Assembly (NCBI RefSeq): GCF_018829635.1
Contig: NZ_JAHKKG010000002.1
Coordinates: forward strand, 248,001-312,000
Source of the DNA: Paractinoplanes bogorensis
Lineage (GTDB): Bacteria > Actinomycetota > Actinomycetes > Mycobacteriales > Micromonosporaceae
Direction: 5' to 3'
DNA length: 64,000 nucleotides
Each line of letters starts with the position of its first letter. Positions within the stretch are counted from its first letter, which is position 1. The translations under genes and the position numbers were made by a program. The notes beneath the pieces were generated by a model. The model did no database searches and had not been told where the DNA came from. It saw nothing but the letters and a program-made list of their open reading frames with translations. Shown piece after piece: positions 16,750 to 25,032 of this stretch.

Positions 16750-17964
16750 GTGAGATTCGACTTTCTGGACCGGCGGAGCGCCGAGCGCTTCGCGGAGCTT
16801 CTCGACGAGACCAGCGGCGGCCGGCGGCATCACACCCGCGGCCCGGCCGACGAACAGCTCGCCGAGCTGGTCGCCATCGGCAGCAGCCTGTCCACGGCAC
16901 GCCCCGGCGCCCGGGTCGATGCCGAGTTCCGGACCGGGCTGCGGGCCATGCTGGTCGCCACCGCCGAGCGCGACGGCATCGGCCGCACCGCGAGCGCCGT
17001 CGACGAGCCCGCCACCACTGCACAGCCCATGGCGGCCCGCGCCGGCCGTCTCGGGCACGGACTGCTCGGCCACGGCGGCCGCATCCGGGCCCGCGGCGCG
17101 ATCGTCATCGGGGTCGCCGCGGGTGCGCTCGCGGTCTCCGGAATCTCCGCGGCCAGCGAGAACGCGTCACCGGGAGACGCCCTTTACGGGGTCAAGCGGT
17201 CGACCGAGCGGGCCCAGCTGGCCATGGCCGGTTCGGACGTCACCCGGGGGCAGCTGTCCCTGGACTTCGCCCGCAACCGGCTGGCCGAGGCGGTCGCCAT
17301 GCCCGGCAACGACACCGGGTTCGCGGGTGTGCTGGACGACATGGACGCCGACACCCGCAAGGGCGTCAAGCTGCTGACCACCTCGGCGGTGGCCCGCAAG
17401 GACATCAAGCCGCTGGCCACCGTCGACACGTTCGTCAACCGGCAGCGGCAGACCCTGACGCCGGCGCTGAGCAAGATGTCGTCGGCCAACCAGGAGCGGG
17501 CGCAGACCTCGATCTCGCTGCTCGACTCGGTCAGCGATCGGGCCGAGTCCCTGCGTACTCGTCTGGGCTGCGACACCGTCGTACCGGCGGGCTCGGACGC
17601 GCTCGGGCCCAAGCTCAAGGGCTGTGCGGCCGGCGACGATTCCGACAGCCAGTCGTCGCGCCCGTCCGGGACCAGTGGCAAGCAACCGGCCACCCGGCCC
17701 GGTGGCGGGGCGGACGGCGCGAAGGCGGACCCGAAGGCGAGCGACCCGGCGGCCACTCCGGCCACCACGGCCGACGTCGCGGTTCCGGGCAAGCGGGCCC
17801 AGACCAGCGCCCCGTCGCTGCCCCCGGGCGGAACGCCGGTGCAGTCGACCCGACCGGCCGACGAGACCTCGCAGCAGCAGAAGCAGCAGGAACAGCCGGC
17901 CCCGGACGAGGACGACGACGTGCTCGGTGGCCTGCTCGGCGGCATCTTCGGAGGCGGCAACTAG
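16750..17964 (+). CDS. rsbN: Anti-sigma factor RsbN-like, DUF5667 membrane protein
   Basis: 404 residues. The N-terminal ~115 residues are cytoplasmic (FDFLDRRSAERFAELLDE) and should bind the sigma factor. One membrane helix lies near 118-138 (GAIVIGVAAGALAVSGISAA). The outer part begins with a DUF5667-type segment (ASPGDALYGVKRSTERAQLAM) and ends in a Pro/Ser/Gln-rich tail with a final Gly-rich stretch. Streptomyces rsbN, directly behind bldN, has the same plan and inhibits BldN. GTG 16750 follows GGGGAGG by 8 nt; GTG 16741 in the same frame is possible. A hairpin terminator follows. Confidence 0.82.
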   Translation: MRFDFLDRRSAERFAELLDETSGGRRHHTRGPADEQLAELVAIGSSLSTARPGARVDAEFRTGLRAMLVATAERDGIGRTASAVDEPATTAQPMAARAGRLGHGLLGHGGRIRARGAIVIGVAAGALAVSGISAASENASPGDALYGVKRSTERAQLAMAGSDVTRGQLSLDFARNRLAEAVAMPGNDTGFAGVLDDMDADTRKGVKLLTTSAVARKDIKPLATVDTFVNRQRQTLTPALSKMSSANQERAQTSISLLDSVSDRAESLRTRLGCDTVVPAGSDALGPKLKGCAAGDDSDSQSSRPSGTSGKQPATRPGGGADGAKADPKASDPAATPATTADVAVPGKRAQTSAPSLPPGGTPVQSTRPADETSQQQKQQEQPAPDEDDDVLGGLLGGIFGGGN

Positions 17965-17990
17965 TCGGCTCGACGAAGCGCGGACATGGC

Positions 17991-18027
17991 GAGGGGCGGT
18001 TGCCGGGTGTTACCGGTGCCGCCCCTC
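17991..18027. terminator. Hairpin terminator between convergent rsbN and acyltransferase
   Basis: GAGGGGCGG (17991-17999) pairs perfectly with CCGCCCCTC (18019-18027) around a 19-nt loop that holds a smaller CCGG stem. There is no T-run, as usual in GC-rich actinomycetes. The position between two convergent genes suits bidirectional use. Confidence 0.65.
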
Positions 18028-18074
18028 ACTTGTCACTATAAACACACTAGTCGTGACTATCCAGTCACATTCAG

Positions 18075-19085
18075 TCACAGGCCGAAGGCGTCCGGCCGCT
18101 TCTCGAGCAGCTCCAGGAGCGTGGCCTGGATCGTCTCGCGCACCTGGTCGGCCAGGTTGTAGACGACCATCGGATCGTCGGCCAGCTCGGTCAGATGCTC
18201 GGTCGGGATCGGCGGGCAGAACTGGATGAGCCACTTGCTCGGCAGCGGCACCAGACCCAACGGGCCGAGCCAGGGGAAGGTCGGCGTGACCGGGAAATAG
18301 GGGACGCCGAGCAACCGGGCCAGCGGCTTGATGTCGGCCAGGATCGGATAGATCTCTTCGGCGCCGACGATGGCCACCGGAACGATCGGGGTGCCCGTGC
18401 GCAGCGCCGCCTGGACGAACCCGCCCCGGCCGAAGCGCTGCAGCTTGTAGCGGTCGGCGAAACGCTTGCCGATGCCCTTGAAGCCCTCGGGGAAGACGCC
18501 GACCAGCTCACCCGTGCTCATCAGGCGCTCGGCGTCGGGGTTGCAGGCCACGGTGGCGCCGGACTTGCGGGCCAGCTCGCTCAGCACCGGCATGCGGAAG
18601 ACCAGATCGGCGCCGAGCAGACGAAGATGCCGCTCCTCGGGATGCCGGTCGCGGATCGCCGTGCCGAGCATCAGCGCGTCGAGCGCCAGCGTGCCCGAGT
18701 GGTTGGCCACGACCAGGGCGCCGCCCTTGGCCGGCACGTTGTCGATGCCGAAGACCTCGGTGCGGAACCAGTCGTGGTGCAGCACCCGCAGGATCGGCTG
18801 GAACACGGCGTCGTTGAGCTCGCGGTCGAAGCCGAACTCGTCGACCTCGTAGCCACCGGTCAGACGCCGGCGCAGGAAGGCGAGGCCACGGGCCACGCGC
18901 TGATCCCAGACGTCGAGGACGTCCACCTCGGGCTCTTCCGGAGGCGGCGGGTGGTGCCCGTTCCCGTTCATCGACGGCACCTCCGGGATCGGACGACGGC
19001 CGTTGACCCGCTTCGGCTCGGCCGGCCGTGGCAGCGTGAAGTCGGCGTGCCCCGGAAGCATGTCGCGAAACTCGTCCTGGCTCAA
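18075..19085 (-). CDS. 1-acylglycerol-3-phosphate acyltransferase-like (PlsC domain) protein
   Basis: 336 residues. After a ~75-residue Pro/His-rich leader comes an LPLAT domain: VANHSGTLALDA (catalytic His and Asp), GVFPEGFKG (substrate loop) and PIVPVAIVGAEEI. These enzymes transfer acyl chains to lysophospholipids or related acceptors at the membrane. The long spacing between His and Asp and the ANHSG wording are typical of the actinobacterial subfamily. The TTG start overlaps the stop of the upstream epimerase (TTGA) and has GGAGG 9 nt before, so the two act as a unit. Confidence 0.85.
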   Translation of the reverse strand: MSQDEFRDMLPGHADFTLPRPAEPKRVNGRRPIPEVPSMNGNGHHPPPPEEPEVDVLDVWDQRVARGLAFLRRRLTGGYEVDEFGFDRELNDAVFQPILRVLHHDWFRTEVFGIDNVPAKGGALVVANHSGTLALDALMLGTAIRDRHPEERHLRLLGADLVFRMPVLSELARKSGATVACNPDAERLMSTGELVGVFPEGFKGIGKRFADRYKLQRFGRGGFVQAALRTGTPIVPVAIVGAEEIYPILADIKPLARLLGVPYFPVTPTFPWLGPLGLVPLPSKWLIQFCPPIPTEHLTELADDPMVVYNLADQVRETIQATLLELLEKRPDAFGL

Positions 19086-20146
19086 TGCCGGTCACCTCCG
19101 GCACCGGCGCCGGAGCGCACCCGGCGGATCCCGTCGAGGATCGCCTTTTCGGCCGCGGCGAGCCGGTCGGAGGTGAGCGAGGACCCGTTGGCGTGGCCGC
19201 GGATGAAGTCGTCGAAGGCCTCGGCCGTGCTGCGCGGGGTGAACCCGAACTCGCGGACCAGATGGGTCGTGTCGACCACCCGGCCGTGCACGAAGAGGTC
19301 GATCTGGTCGAAGCCGATCTGGCCGATGCCCACGTTGCGGGCCACACCGGCCAGCGTGGACAGCGTGCCCTCGGGCAGCGGCACCGAGATGCGCCCGGCC
19401 CGGCGGATGGCCTGGGAGAGCGCGAGGATGCCGGCCCCGGCCACGTTGAACGTGCCGGAGTGCTCCTCGATGACCGAGCGGTGCAGGATCTCGAGGGCGT
19501 CGTCGACGTGCACGAACTGGAGCCGGGCGTCACGCCCGAGCACGGTGGGCACCACCGGCTGGGCGAAGTAGCGGGTCAGCGTCGTGTCGGCCGTCGAGCT
19601 GATGAACGGCGCGAAGCGCAGCACGGTGGCCGCGACCTCGGGGCGGCGACGCCGGAACCCGCGCACGTAACCCTCGATGTCGAGGATGTCGCGCGCGAAC
19701 GAGCCCCGCGGCACGGCCCGGGGCTCGGTGTCCTCGGTGAAGACGCCGGGATCGCGGAAGGACGCGCCGTATGCGGCCGTCGACGATCGCACCACCAGCT
19801 TGCGCAGCCGGGGTGCGGCCTGGGCGGCCGCGAGCAGCTGCATCGTGCCGATGACGTTCTGCTCTTTCATCGCGGCGCGACCGTGTTGCACGTCGGGCGC
19901 GCTGGTGACCGCGAGGTGCACGATCGCCTCGGCACCGAGGTCGGCGATGGCGCCGGACGCGGCACGCGCGTCAGCCCGGATCAGCTCGACGTCGGCCAGC
20001 AGCTCACGCAGAGCCGTGGGCGGTTCGTGCGGATCCAGGCCGACGACACGGTCGATCCGGGAATCTGCGGCGAGACGGGCGGCCACCCGGGCGCCGAGAT
20101 ATCGGCTGACTCCGGTAACCACGACGACGCTGGGCGGAGAGGCCAC
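19082..20146 (-). CDS. NAD-dependent epimerase/dehydratase (extended SDR)
   Basis: 354 residues. The dinucleotide site is VVVVTGVSRYLGARVA near 6-21, a variant of TGxxGxxG. Later come LAVTSAPD, a VVRSSTAAYG strand and a lysine-poor active region, so catalysis is uncertain. The C-terminus is extended as in sugar-nucleotide or hydroxysteroid-type SDRs. GTG at 20146 has AAGG 7 nt upstream. It overlaps the acyltransferase gene by 4 bp; the pair is widely seen together in actinobacteria, suggesting a lipid-related substrate (inference). Confidence 0.82.
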   Translation of the reverse strand: MASPPSVVVVTGVSRYLGARVAARLAADSRIDRVVGLDPHEPPTALRELLADVELIRADARAASGAIADLGAEAIVHLAVTSAPDVQHGRAAMKEQNVIGTMQLLAAAQAAPRLRKLVVRSSTAAYGASFRDPGVFTEDTEPRAVPRGSFARDILDIEGYVRGFRRRRPEVAATVLRFAPFISSTADTTLTRYFAQPVVPTVLGRDARLQFVHVDDALEILHRSVIEEHSGTFNVAGAGILALSQAIRRAGRISVPLPEGTLSTLAGVARNVGIGQIGFDQIDLFVHGRVVDTTHLVREFGFTPRSTAEAFDDFIRGHANGSSLTSDRLAAAEKAILDGIRRVRSGAGAGGDRH

Positions 20147-20221
20147 GGGCGCACCTTCCGATGCGAGCGAGGTGCGAATGGCAAGTGCTCTGTCGGCCGG
20201 GTGGAATCACCCGGCCACAGG

Positions 20222-20323
20222 TCACTTGCCCAAACGGCGACGCTGGACGCGGGTCTTGCGCAGCAGCTTGCGGTGCTTCTTCTTCGCCATACGCTTGCGG
20301 CGCTTCTTGACCACGGAGCCCAT
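20222..20323 (-). CDS. Small ribosomal subunit protein bS22 (AURKAIP1/COX24-like)
   Basis: A 33-residue extremely basic protein, [19 protein letters not shown] followed by [14 protein letters not shown]. It matches the mycobacterial bS22 sequence I know at nearly all positions. bS22 sits in the decoding-centre region of actinobacterial ribosomes. The ATG at 20323 has a GAGG element upstream; the longer open frame before it has no support. It lies downstream of the HTH gene, an arrangement conserved in Streptomyces near bldN. Confidence 0.93.
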   Translation of the reverse strand: MGSVVKKRRKRMAKKKHRKLLRKTRVQRRRLGK

Positions 20324-20487
20324 ACGGAATGCCTCTCGAAACCTGGTGGCTCGGACCGGGCGCGCCCACTGGCACTGACCCGATCCGACTTGAATCGACT
20401 GTCGGAGACACATCGAGCCTCCGGGAGCCAACCGCACCAGCGTACCGGCCCGGCCGCGGCCGGGCCAAAACGACCCCTGGGCCCGCT

Positions 20488-20700
20488 CTACGCGGTCTGC
20501 GAGAAAGCGCCCCGGAGATATTCGTGCACCGCGTGCTCGGGCACCCGGAAGGAGCGCCCGACCCGTACGGCCGTGAGGTCACCGCCGTGCACAAGCCGGT
20601 AGACCGTCATCTTGGAGACCCTCATCAACGCGGCCACCTCGGCCACGGTCAGGAACCGCACCTCCGAGAGCTTTTCCTCGGTCTGGGCTGGACCCGTCAT
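20488..20700 (-). CDS. Excisionase/MerR-type helix-turn-helix DNA-binding protein
   Basis: 70 residues with one winged-[24 protein letters not shown] is the recognition helix and [16 protein letters not shown] the wing. The same family lies next to the bS22 gene in Streptomyces, and its paralogue class includes BldC. The ATG at 20700 is used; GTG codons at 20709 and 20727 in the same frame are alternatives, with AAAGGA between them. No phage genes accompany it, so a chromosomal regulator is meant rather than an excisionase. Confidence 0.85.
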   Translation of the reverse strand: MTGPAQTEEKLSEVRFLTVAEVAALMRVSKMTVYRLVHGGDLTAVRVGRSFRVPEHAVHEYLRGAFSQTA

Positions 20701-20908
20701 GTGTCGCACCGATCCTTTCGCAGGCACAACCGCGGTGACCAGGGTGGCCGTGGAGGCCGTGGACGCGGGTGGCTGACGTGCGTGTCTCTAGGACGGTATC
20801 GATACGGTTGTGACCAACGCGATACGTTCCGTGAAAATGGTCAGAAAAAGTCAAGGCCGACACGCCGGATCTGTTGGGTTTTAGCCCGAATTGTGACCGG
20901 TGTCGTGA

Positions 20909-21826
20909 CTATCGACCGATCAGCGAGCGTCCGAGAACGGCCACATTGGCGGGGCGCTCGGCCAACCGGCGCATCAGGTAGCCGTACCACTGCTCCCCGT
21001 ACGGCAGATAGACGCGCACGACGTTGCCGCCGGCGGCCAGTCGCGCCTGCTCCTCGGTGCGTACGCCGTGCAGCATCTGGAACTCGTACTCGTCGGCGGT
21101 GCGGTCGAACCAGCGCGCCCGGTCTTCGGCGATGGCGATCAGCCGCGGGTCGTGGGTCGCCACCATCGGGTAGCCCTCGCCCGACATCAGGATGTTGAGG
21201 CAGCGTACGAACGACTTGTCGATGTCGAGCGCCGACTGGAACGCCACCGACTCGGGCTCGGCGTACGCCCCCTTGCACAGCCGCACCCGCGACCCGGCCG
21301 TGGCCAGCTCGCGGCAGTCCCCCTCGGTGCGGCGCAGATGGGCCTGCAGCACCGCCCCCGTGCCCGGGTGGTCCTTCCGCAGCTCGGCCAGGATCTCGAG
21401 AGTGGAGTCGGTGAGCGTGTGGTCTTCGGCGTCCAGCGTCACCGTGGTGCCCGCCTCGGCCGCGGCCACGCAGACGGCCAGGGCGTGCTCGTAGGCCAGC
21501 TTCTCGTCGAGCCGCTGGCCCAGGGCCGACAGCTTCACGCTGACCTCGGCCGCCGGGACCAGGCCGGCACCCTTGAGCCGGCCGAGCAGCGCCCGGTATT
21601 CGTCGCGCACCGCGACCGCCTGCTCCGCACTGCGCGTCTCGACCGCCAGCAGGTCGAAGGTGATCGCCAGACCGTCGTCGACCAGGGCGCGACCGGTGGG
21701 CAACGCCTCGTCGATGTCGCGGCCGGCCAGGAACTTGCGGACGGCGTTACGGCCGGCCGGGGCCGAGCCGGCGAGCCGGCCGAGACGGTCCGAACCGGCG
21801 GCGGCCAGGAGCAGGGAACGGAGCAT
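20909..21826 (-). CDS. Proline dehydrogenase
   Basis: 305 residues, a monofunctional FAD-dependent enzyme oxidising proline to pyrroline-5-carboxylate. Landmarks of the beta-alpha barrel are VSVKLSALGQ, TVTLDAEDHT, VLQAHLRRTE, RVRLCKGAY, the PMVATHD strand and the substrate loop EFQMLHGVR; the tail YLMRRLAERPANV carries the conserved paired arginines. The next enzyme (P5C dehydrogenase) is not adjacent. ATG at 21826 begins the family-typical short hydrophobic N-terminus. Confidence 0.92.
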   Translation of the reverse strand: MLRSLLLAAAGSDRLGRLAGSAPAGRNAVRKFLAGRDIDEALPTGRALVDDGLAITFDLLAVETRSAEQAVAVRDEYRALLGRLKGAGLVPAAEVSVKLSALGQRLDEKLAYEHALAVCVAAAEAGTTVTLDAEDHTLTDSTLEILAELRKDHPGTGAVLQAHLRRTEGDCRELATAGSRVRLCKGAYAEPESVAFQSALDIDKSFVRCLNILMSGEGYPMVATHDPRLIAIAEDRARWFDRTADEYEFQMLHGVRTEEQARLAAGGNVVRVYLPYGEQWYGYLMRRLAERPANVAVLGRSLIGR

Positions 21827-21952
21827 GACCCGAGGGTATCGCCCGGAACACCCGCCATCGCGGGAGAGCCACGTGCGTGGCGATGACCCCCTCGAGTGCG
21901 TGTGACCACAACGCTTATGTTCGACCGGCGCGGGGGCGGCTACCTTTGTCGG

Positions 21953-22537
21953 GTGAACTTCGATGCGTACGCCCGCACCGCGGTCGACCTCGTCAACGCG
22001 GACATGGGTGATCTCGCCGGGCTGCGGGCCCTGTTCGGTGACGAACAGGCCTGGATGCGCGACGAGGTCGCCGACAAGGACGTCGCTGTGTTCCGCCGCG
22101 CCCAGCGCCGTCTGCGCGAGGTCTTCGAGAACGGCACGTCCGGTCACGACGGCGACGCCGTCAAGGAACTCAACGCACTGCTCGAGATGTTCCCGGTGCA
22201 GCCGCGCATCTCCGGGCACGACGCCGCCGACTGGCACATGCACGTCACCAGCCGCGGCTCGTCGGTCAGCGCCGAATACCTGGCCGGCGCCGTCTGGGGC
22301 CTGTCGGTGTGGCTCTGCGAGTACGGCAGTGCCCGGTTCGGCATCTGCGCCGACGAGCGCTGTGGCAATGTCTATCTGGACACGTCGTCCAACAACTGCC
22401 GGCGCTTCTGCTCGGAGCGCTGCGCGACCCGCTCCCATGTGGCCGCGCACCGCGCCCGCAAACGAGCTGAAATGGCTCAGCCCCAGGCTCAGCCTCGGGA
22501 GATGGCGGGTGTGGCCGAGTCGGCCGGCGCGAGGTAG
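21953..22537 (+). CDS. CGNR zinc-finger protein
   Basis: About 194 residues. The N-terminal part is the ABATE-like helical region ([13 protein letters not shown]). The C-terminal 45 residues hold the CGNR finger: [17 protein letters not shown], then CRRFCSERC and a basic helix [12 protein letters not shown]. Such proteins are presumed DNA-binding regulators. GTG 21953 could be leaderless, with TACCTT 7 nt before it; an ATG at 21917 is the alternative. The last 49 bp overlap the convergent isomerase gene, which is unusually long for a convergent overlap. Confidence 0.8.
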   Translation: MNFDAYARTAVDLVNADMGDLAGLRALFGDEQAWMRDEVADKDVAVFRRAQRRLREVFENGTSGHDGDAVKELNALLEMFPVQPRISGHDAADWHMHVTSRGSSVSAEYLAGAVWGLSVWLCEYGSARFGICADERCGNVYLDTSSNNCRRFCSERCATRSHVAAHRARKRAEMAQPQAQPREMAGVAESAGAR

Positions 22538-23310
22538 CGACGGGCGAACTCGAGCGACTCGCGCAGGTCGGCCTCGCGGGCCGCGCGGCTCGGCGCCTTA
22601 CGCGTGGAGACCTCGAGAGCCACCGATCCGGTGAATCCGCGCGCCGAGAGCGACCGCAGCAACTCGGCGCACGGCTGATTGCCCCGGCCGGGCACCAGGT
22701 GCTCGTCGCGGCCCTCGCCGGTGCCGTCGCCCAGATGCACGTGCTTGAGGCCGGCGCCCATCTTGTCGGCCATGCCGAGCGCGTTGATCCGCGACGCCGC
22801 GCAGTGCGAGAGGTCGAGCGTGTAGGCGTCGAAGCCGGTCTCGGTCGGATCCCAGCCCGGCGTGTAAGGCACGAACCAGCGACCGGCCATCTTGACCGGG
22901 AACATGTTTTCGATCGCGAACGCGAGGTCGGGGAACCGGGCCTGCACCTTGGCCAAGCCGCCGGCGAAGTTCTTGGCGTAGTCACGCTGCCAGCTGAACG
23001 GCGGGTGCACCACGACGGTGGGGGCACCGAGCGTCTCGGCGAGCTGGGCGGCCCGGTTGAGCCTCTCCCACGGGTCGGGGCTCCACACCCGCTGGGTCAC
23101 CAGCAGGCACGGGGCGTGCACCGAGAGCACCGGAAGGTCGTAGTGTTCGGACAGACCTTTCAGCGCGCCGGCGTCCTGGCTGACACGGTCGGTCCACACC
23201 ATGACCTCGAGGCCGTCGTAGCCGGCCGAGGCGGCCAACTCGAACGCGGCGGCCGTCGGCTCGGGGAACACCGACGAGCTGGACAGAAGCACGGGGACTC
23301 GGGAACTCAC
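22489..23310 (-). CDS. Sugar phosphate isomerase/epimerase (AP endonuclease 2-type TIM barrel)
   Basis: 273 residues. Barrel strands with metal ligands are readable: [34 protein letters not shown] (Glu), DLSHCAASR and [19 protein letters not shown] (the last with His and Glu ligands). This is the xylose-isomerase-like fold used by sugar and inositol epimerases and endonuclease IV relatives; the reaction cannot be fixed. GTG 23310 is the natural start. Its 3' end lies inside the CGNR gene on the other strand. Confidence 0.82.
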   Translation of the reverse strand: MSSRVPVLLSSSSVFPEPTAAAFELAASAGYDGLEVMVWTDRVSQDAGALKGLSEHYDLPVLSVHAPCLLVTQRVWSPDPWERLNRAAQLAETLGAPTVVVHPPFSWQRDYAKNFAGGLAKVQARFPDLAFAIENMFPVKMAGRWFVPYTPGWDPTETGFDAYTLDLSHCAASRINALGMADKMGAGLKHVHLGDGTGEGRDEHLVPGRGNQPCAELLRSLSARGFTGSVALEVSTRKAPSRAAREADLRESLEFARRYLAPADSATPAISRG

Positions 23311-23421
23311 AGGGTCAAGCGTAGACCCGATTGTCGCGGGCGCCTCCTCCTCGACCGGGTATATGCGGCCATACCGGGCGTCGACGCGGCGTTGGTCACC
23401 GGCGCGCGTACGCTGTCGCGA

Positions 23422-24252
23422 GTGAGCCGCCGTACCCCGATCCGCATCACCCTCGACCCCGCGGCCGCCGAGCGGGCGCCCGAGGTCGACCTCGACTTTC
23501 CTCGTGAGTGGATCGAGTTCCTCGACCCCGGCGACGAGAAGCACCTTGTCCGGGCCGATCTGACCTGGCTGCTGTCCCGGTGGACGTGTGTCTTCGGCTC
23601 GGCCTGTCACGGCATCGTGGCCGGTCGCGCGCAGGACGGCTGCTGTTCGCACGGCGCGTTCTTCACCGACGCCGACGACGAGAACCGGGTGAAGGCGGCC
23701 GCCCAGAAGCTGACGCCGGAGAACTGGCAGCACTATCGCCGCGGGTTCAAGAACTACACCGAGGTCGACACGATCGACGGATCGAAGCCGGCCCGGCGCA
23801 CGGCCACACAGTCCGAAGACGGGCCGTGCGTGTTCCTCAACGACGCCGACTTCGCCGGTGGGGGCGGGTGCGCGCTGCACGCCCAGGCGCTGCGCGACGG
23901 CAAGCACCCGCTGGAGTACAAGCCCGACGTCTGCTGGCAGCTGCCGGTGCGCCGGGAACAGGACTGGATCAAGCGGCCGGACGGGTCGAAGCTGCTGCAG
24001 TCGACGTTGACCGAGTTCGACCGCCGGGGCTGGGGTCCGGGCGGGCACGACCTCGACTGGTGGTGCACCTCGTCACCCGAGGCCCACGTGGGCAGCGATC
24101 CGATGTACATCTCGTATGCGCCCGAGCTGACCGCGTTGATCGGCCAGGCGGCGTACGGGAAATTGGCGGAACTCTGCGACGCCCGGCTGAAGGCCGGTCT
24201 CGTCGCGGTGCACCCGGCGACCGTGGCCGCCGAGAAGCGCGGCGGGAAGTAA
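23422..24252 (+). CDS. Conserved Cys-cluster protein, YkgJ-like
   Basis: 276 residues. Cysteines are grouped: [39 protein letters not shown] and PDVCWQLPV. The C-x-FL...C-x-LH...C pattern resembles the zinc/iron-chelating YkgJ (UPF0153) family, though the spacing is longer and the rest of the chain is unlike it. It ends with a long helical region lacking motifs. No function is assigned. GTG 23422 follows a short GCGAGT; the ribosome site is weak. The neighbouring genes on both sides run the other way, so it is monocistronic. Confidence 0.72.
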   Translation: MSRRTPIRITLDPAAAERAPEVDLDFPREWIEFLDPGDEKHLVRADLTWLLSRWTCVFGSACHGIVAGRAQDGCCSHGAFFTDADDENRVKAAAQKLTPENWQHYRRGFKNYTEVDTIDGSKPARRTATQSEDGPCVFLNDADFAGGGGCALHAQALRDGKHPLEYKPDVCWQLPVRREQDWIKRPDGSKLLQSTLTEFDRRGWGPGGHDLDWWCTSSPEAHVGSDPMYISYAPELTALIGQAAYGKLAELCDARLKAGLVAVHPATVAAEKRGGK

Positions 24253-24317
24253 CCCGCCGCGCCATGTCGCAGCCTTCAGTCCGTTCAGGGGCGGCGGTGG
24301 GGCGGTTGGATGGGGGA

Positions 24318-25001
24318 TCAGGGCTCGAACTTGTAGCCCAGGCCACGCACGGTGACGATGTAGCGCGGCGCCGACGGCTCCGGCTCCACCTTGGACCGCA
24401 GCCGCTTGACGTGCACGTCGAGGGTCTTGGTGTCGCCGACGTAATCGGCGCCCCAGACCCGGTCGATCAGCTGGCCGCGGGTGAGCACCCGGCCGGCGTT
24501 GCGCAGCAGCAGCTCGAGCAGCTCGAACTCCTTGAGCGGGAGCTGCACGCCGGCGCCGTCGACGGTGACCACGTGGCGCTCCACGTCCATCCGCACCGGA
24601 CCGGCGGCCAGCGTCGGGGTGGTGACCTCGGCGACGTCGGTGCCCTGGCGGCGCAGGACGGCCCGGATGCGGGCGACCAGTTCACGCGGCGAATACGGCT
24701 TGGTGACGTAGTCGTCGGCGCCGATCTCGAGCCCGACCACCTTGTCGATCTCACTGTCCCGGGCAGTGACCATGATGATCGGCACGGCCGAGCGCTGCCG
24801 CAACTGGCGACAGACCTCGGTGCCGGACATCTCGGGAAGCATGAGGTCGAGCAGCACGATGTCGGCACCGGTCCGGTCGAACTGCGTCAGCGCCGAGGTC
24901 CCGGTCGGGGCGACCGACACCTCGAAGCCCTCCTTGCGCAGCATGTACGACAGGGCGTCGGAGAACGACTCCTCATCCTCGACCACGAGCACGCGGGCCA
25001 A
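24318..25001 (-). CDS. regX3: Two-component response regulator RegX3/PhoP-like
   Basis: 227 residues from the TTG at 25001, exactly the length of mycobacterial RegX3. The receiver domain (1-120) has the acidic pair in VVEDEES, the phospho-acceptor Asp52 (LLDLMLPEMSG) and KPYSPREL. The OmpR-type winged helix ends with GDTKTLDVHVKRLRSK and VTVRGLGYKFEP. It pairs with SenX3 to switch on phosphate-starvation genes. TTG has AAGGA 6 nt upstream; an in-frame ATG at 25016 is also possible. It is 31 nt downstream of senX3. Confidence 0.9.
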   Translation of the reverse strand: MARVLVVEDEESFSDALSYMLRKEGFEVSVAPTGTSALTQFDRTGADIVLLDLMLPEMSGTEVCRQLRQRSAVPIIMVTARDSEIDKVVGLEIGADDYVTKPYSPRELVARIRAVLRRQGTDVAEVTTPTLAAGPVRMDVERHVVTVDGAGVQLPLKEFELLELLLRNAGRVLTRGQLIDRVWGADYVGDTKTLDVHVKRLRSKVEPEPSAPRYIVTVRGLGYKFEP

Positions 25002-25032
25002 TGTGGTTCCTTCCATCTTCCGGCTTCCGGGA

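Noticed and set aside
18053..18078. AGTCAC repeats near the acyltransferase stop as a regulatory site
   Set aside because: Located at a gene end between convergent genes; too short to support a protein-binding claim.
20488..20700. Integrated phage remnant, because of the excisionase-type HTH
   Set aside because: No integrase, att repeat or other phage gene; the gene is a conserved neighbour of bS22.
20787..20800. Palindrome GTATCGATAC as an operator before the bS22/HTH operon
   Set aside because: Only 10 bp, common by chance, and no matching known regulator site.
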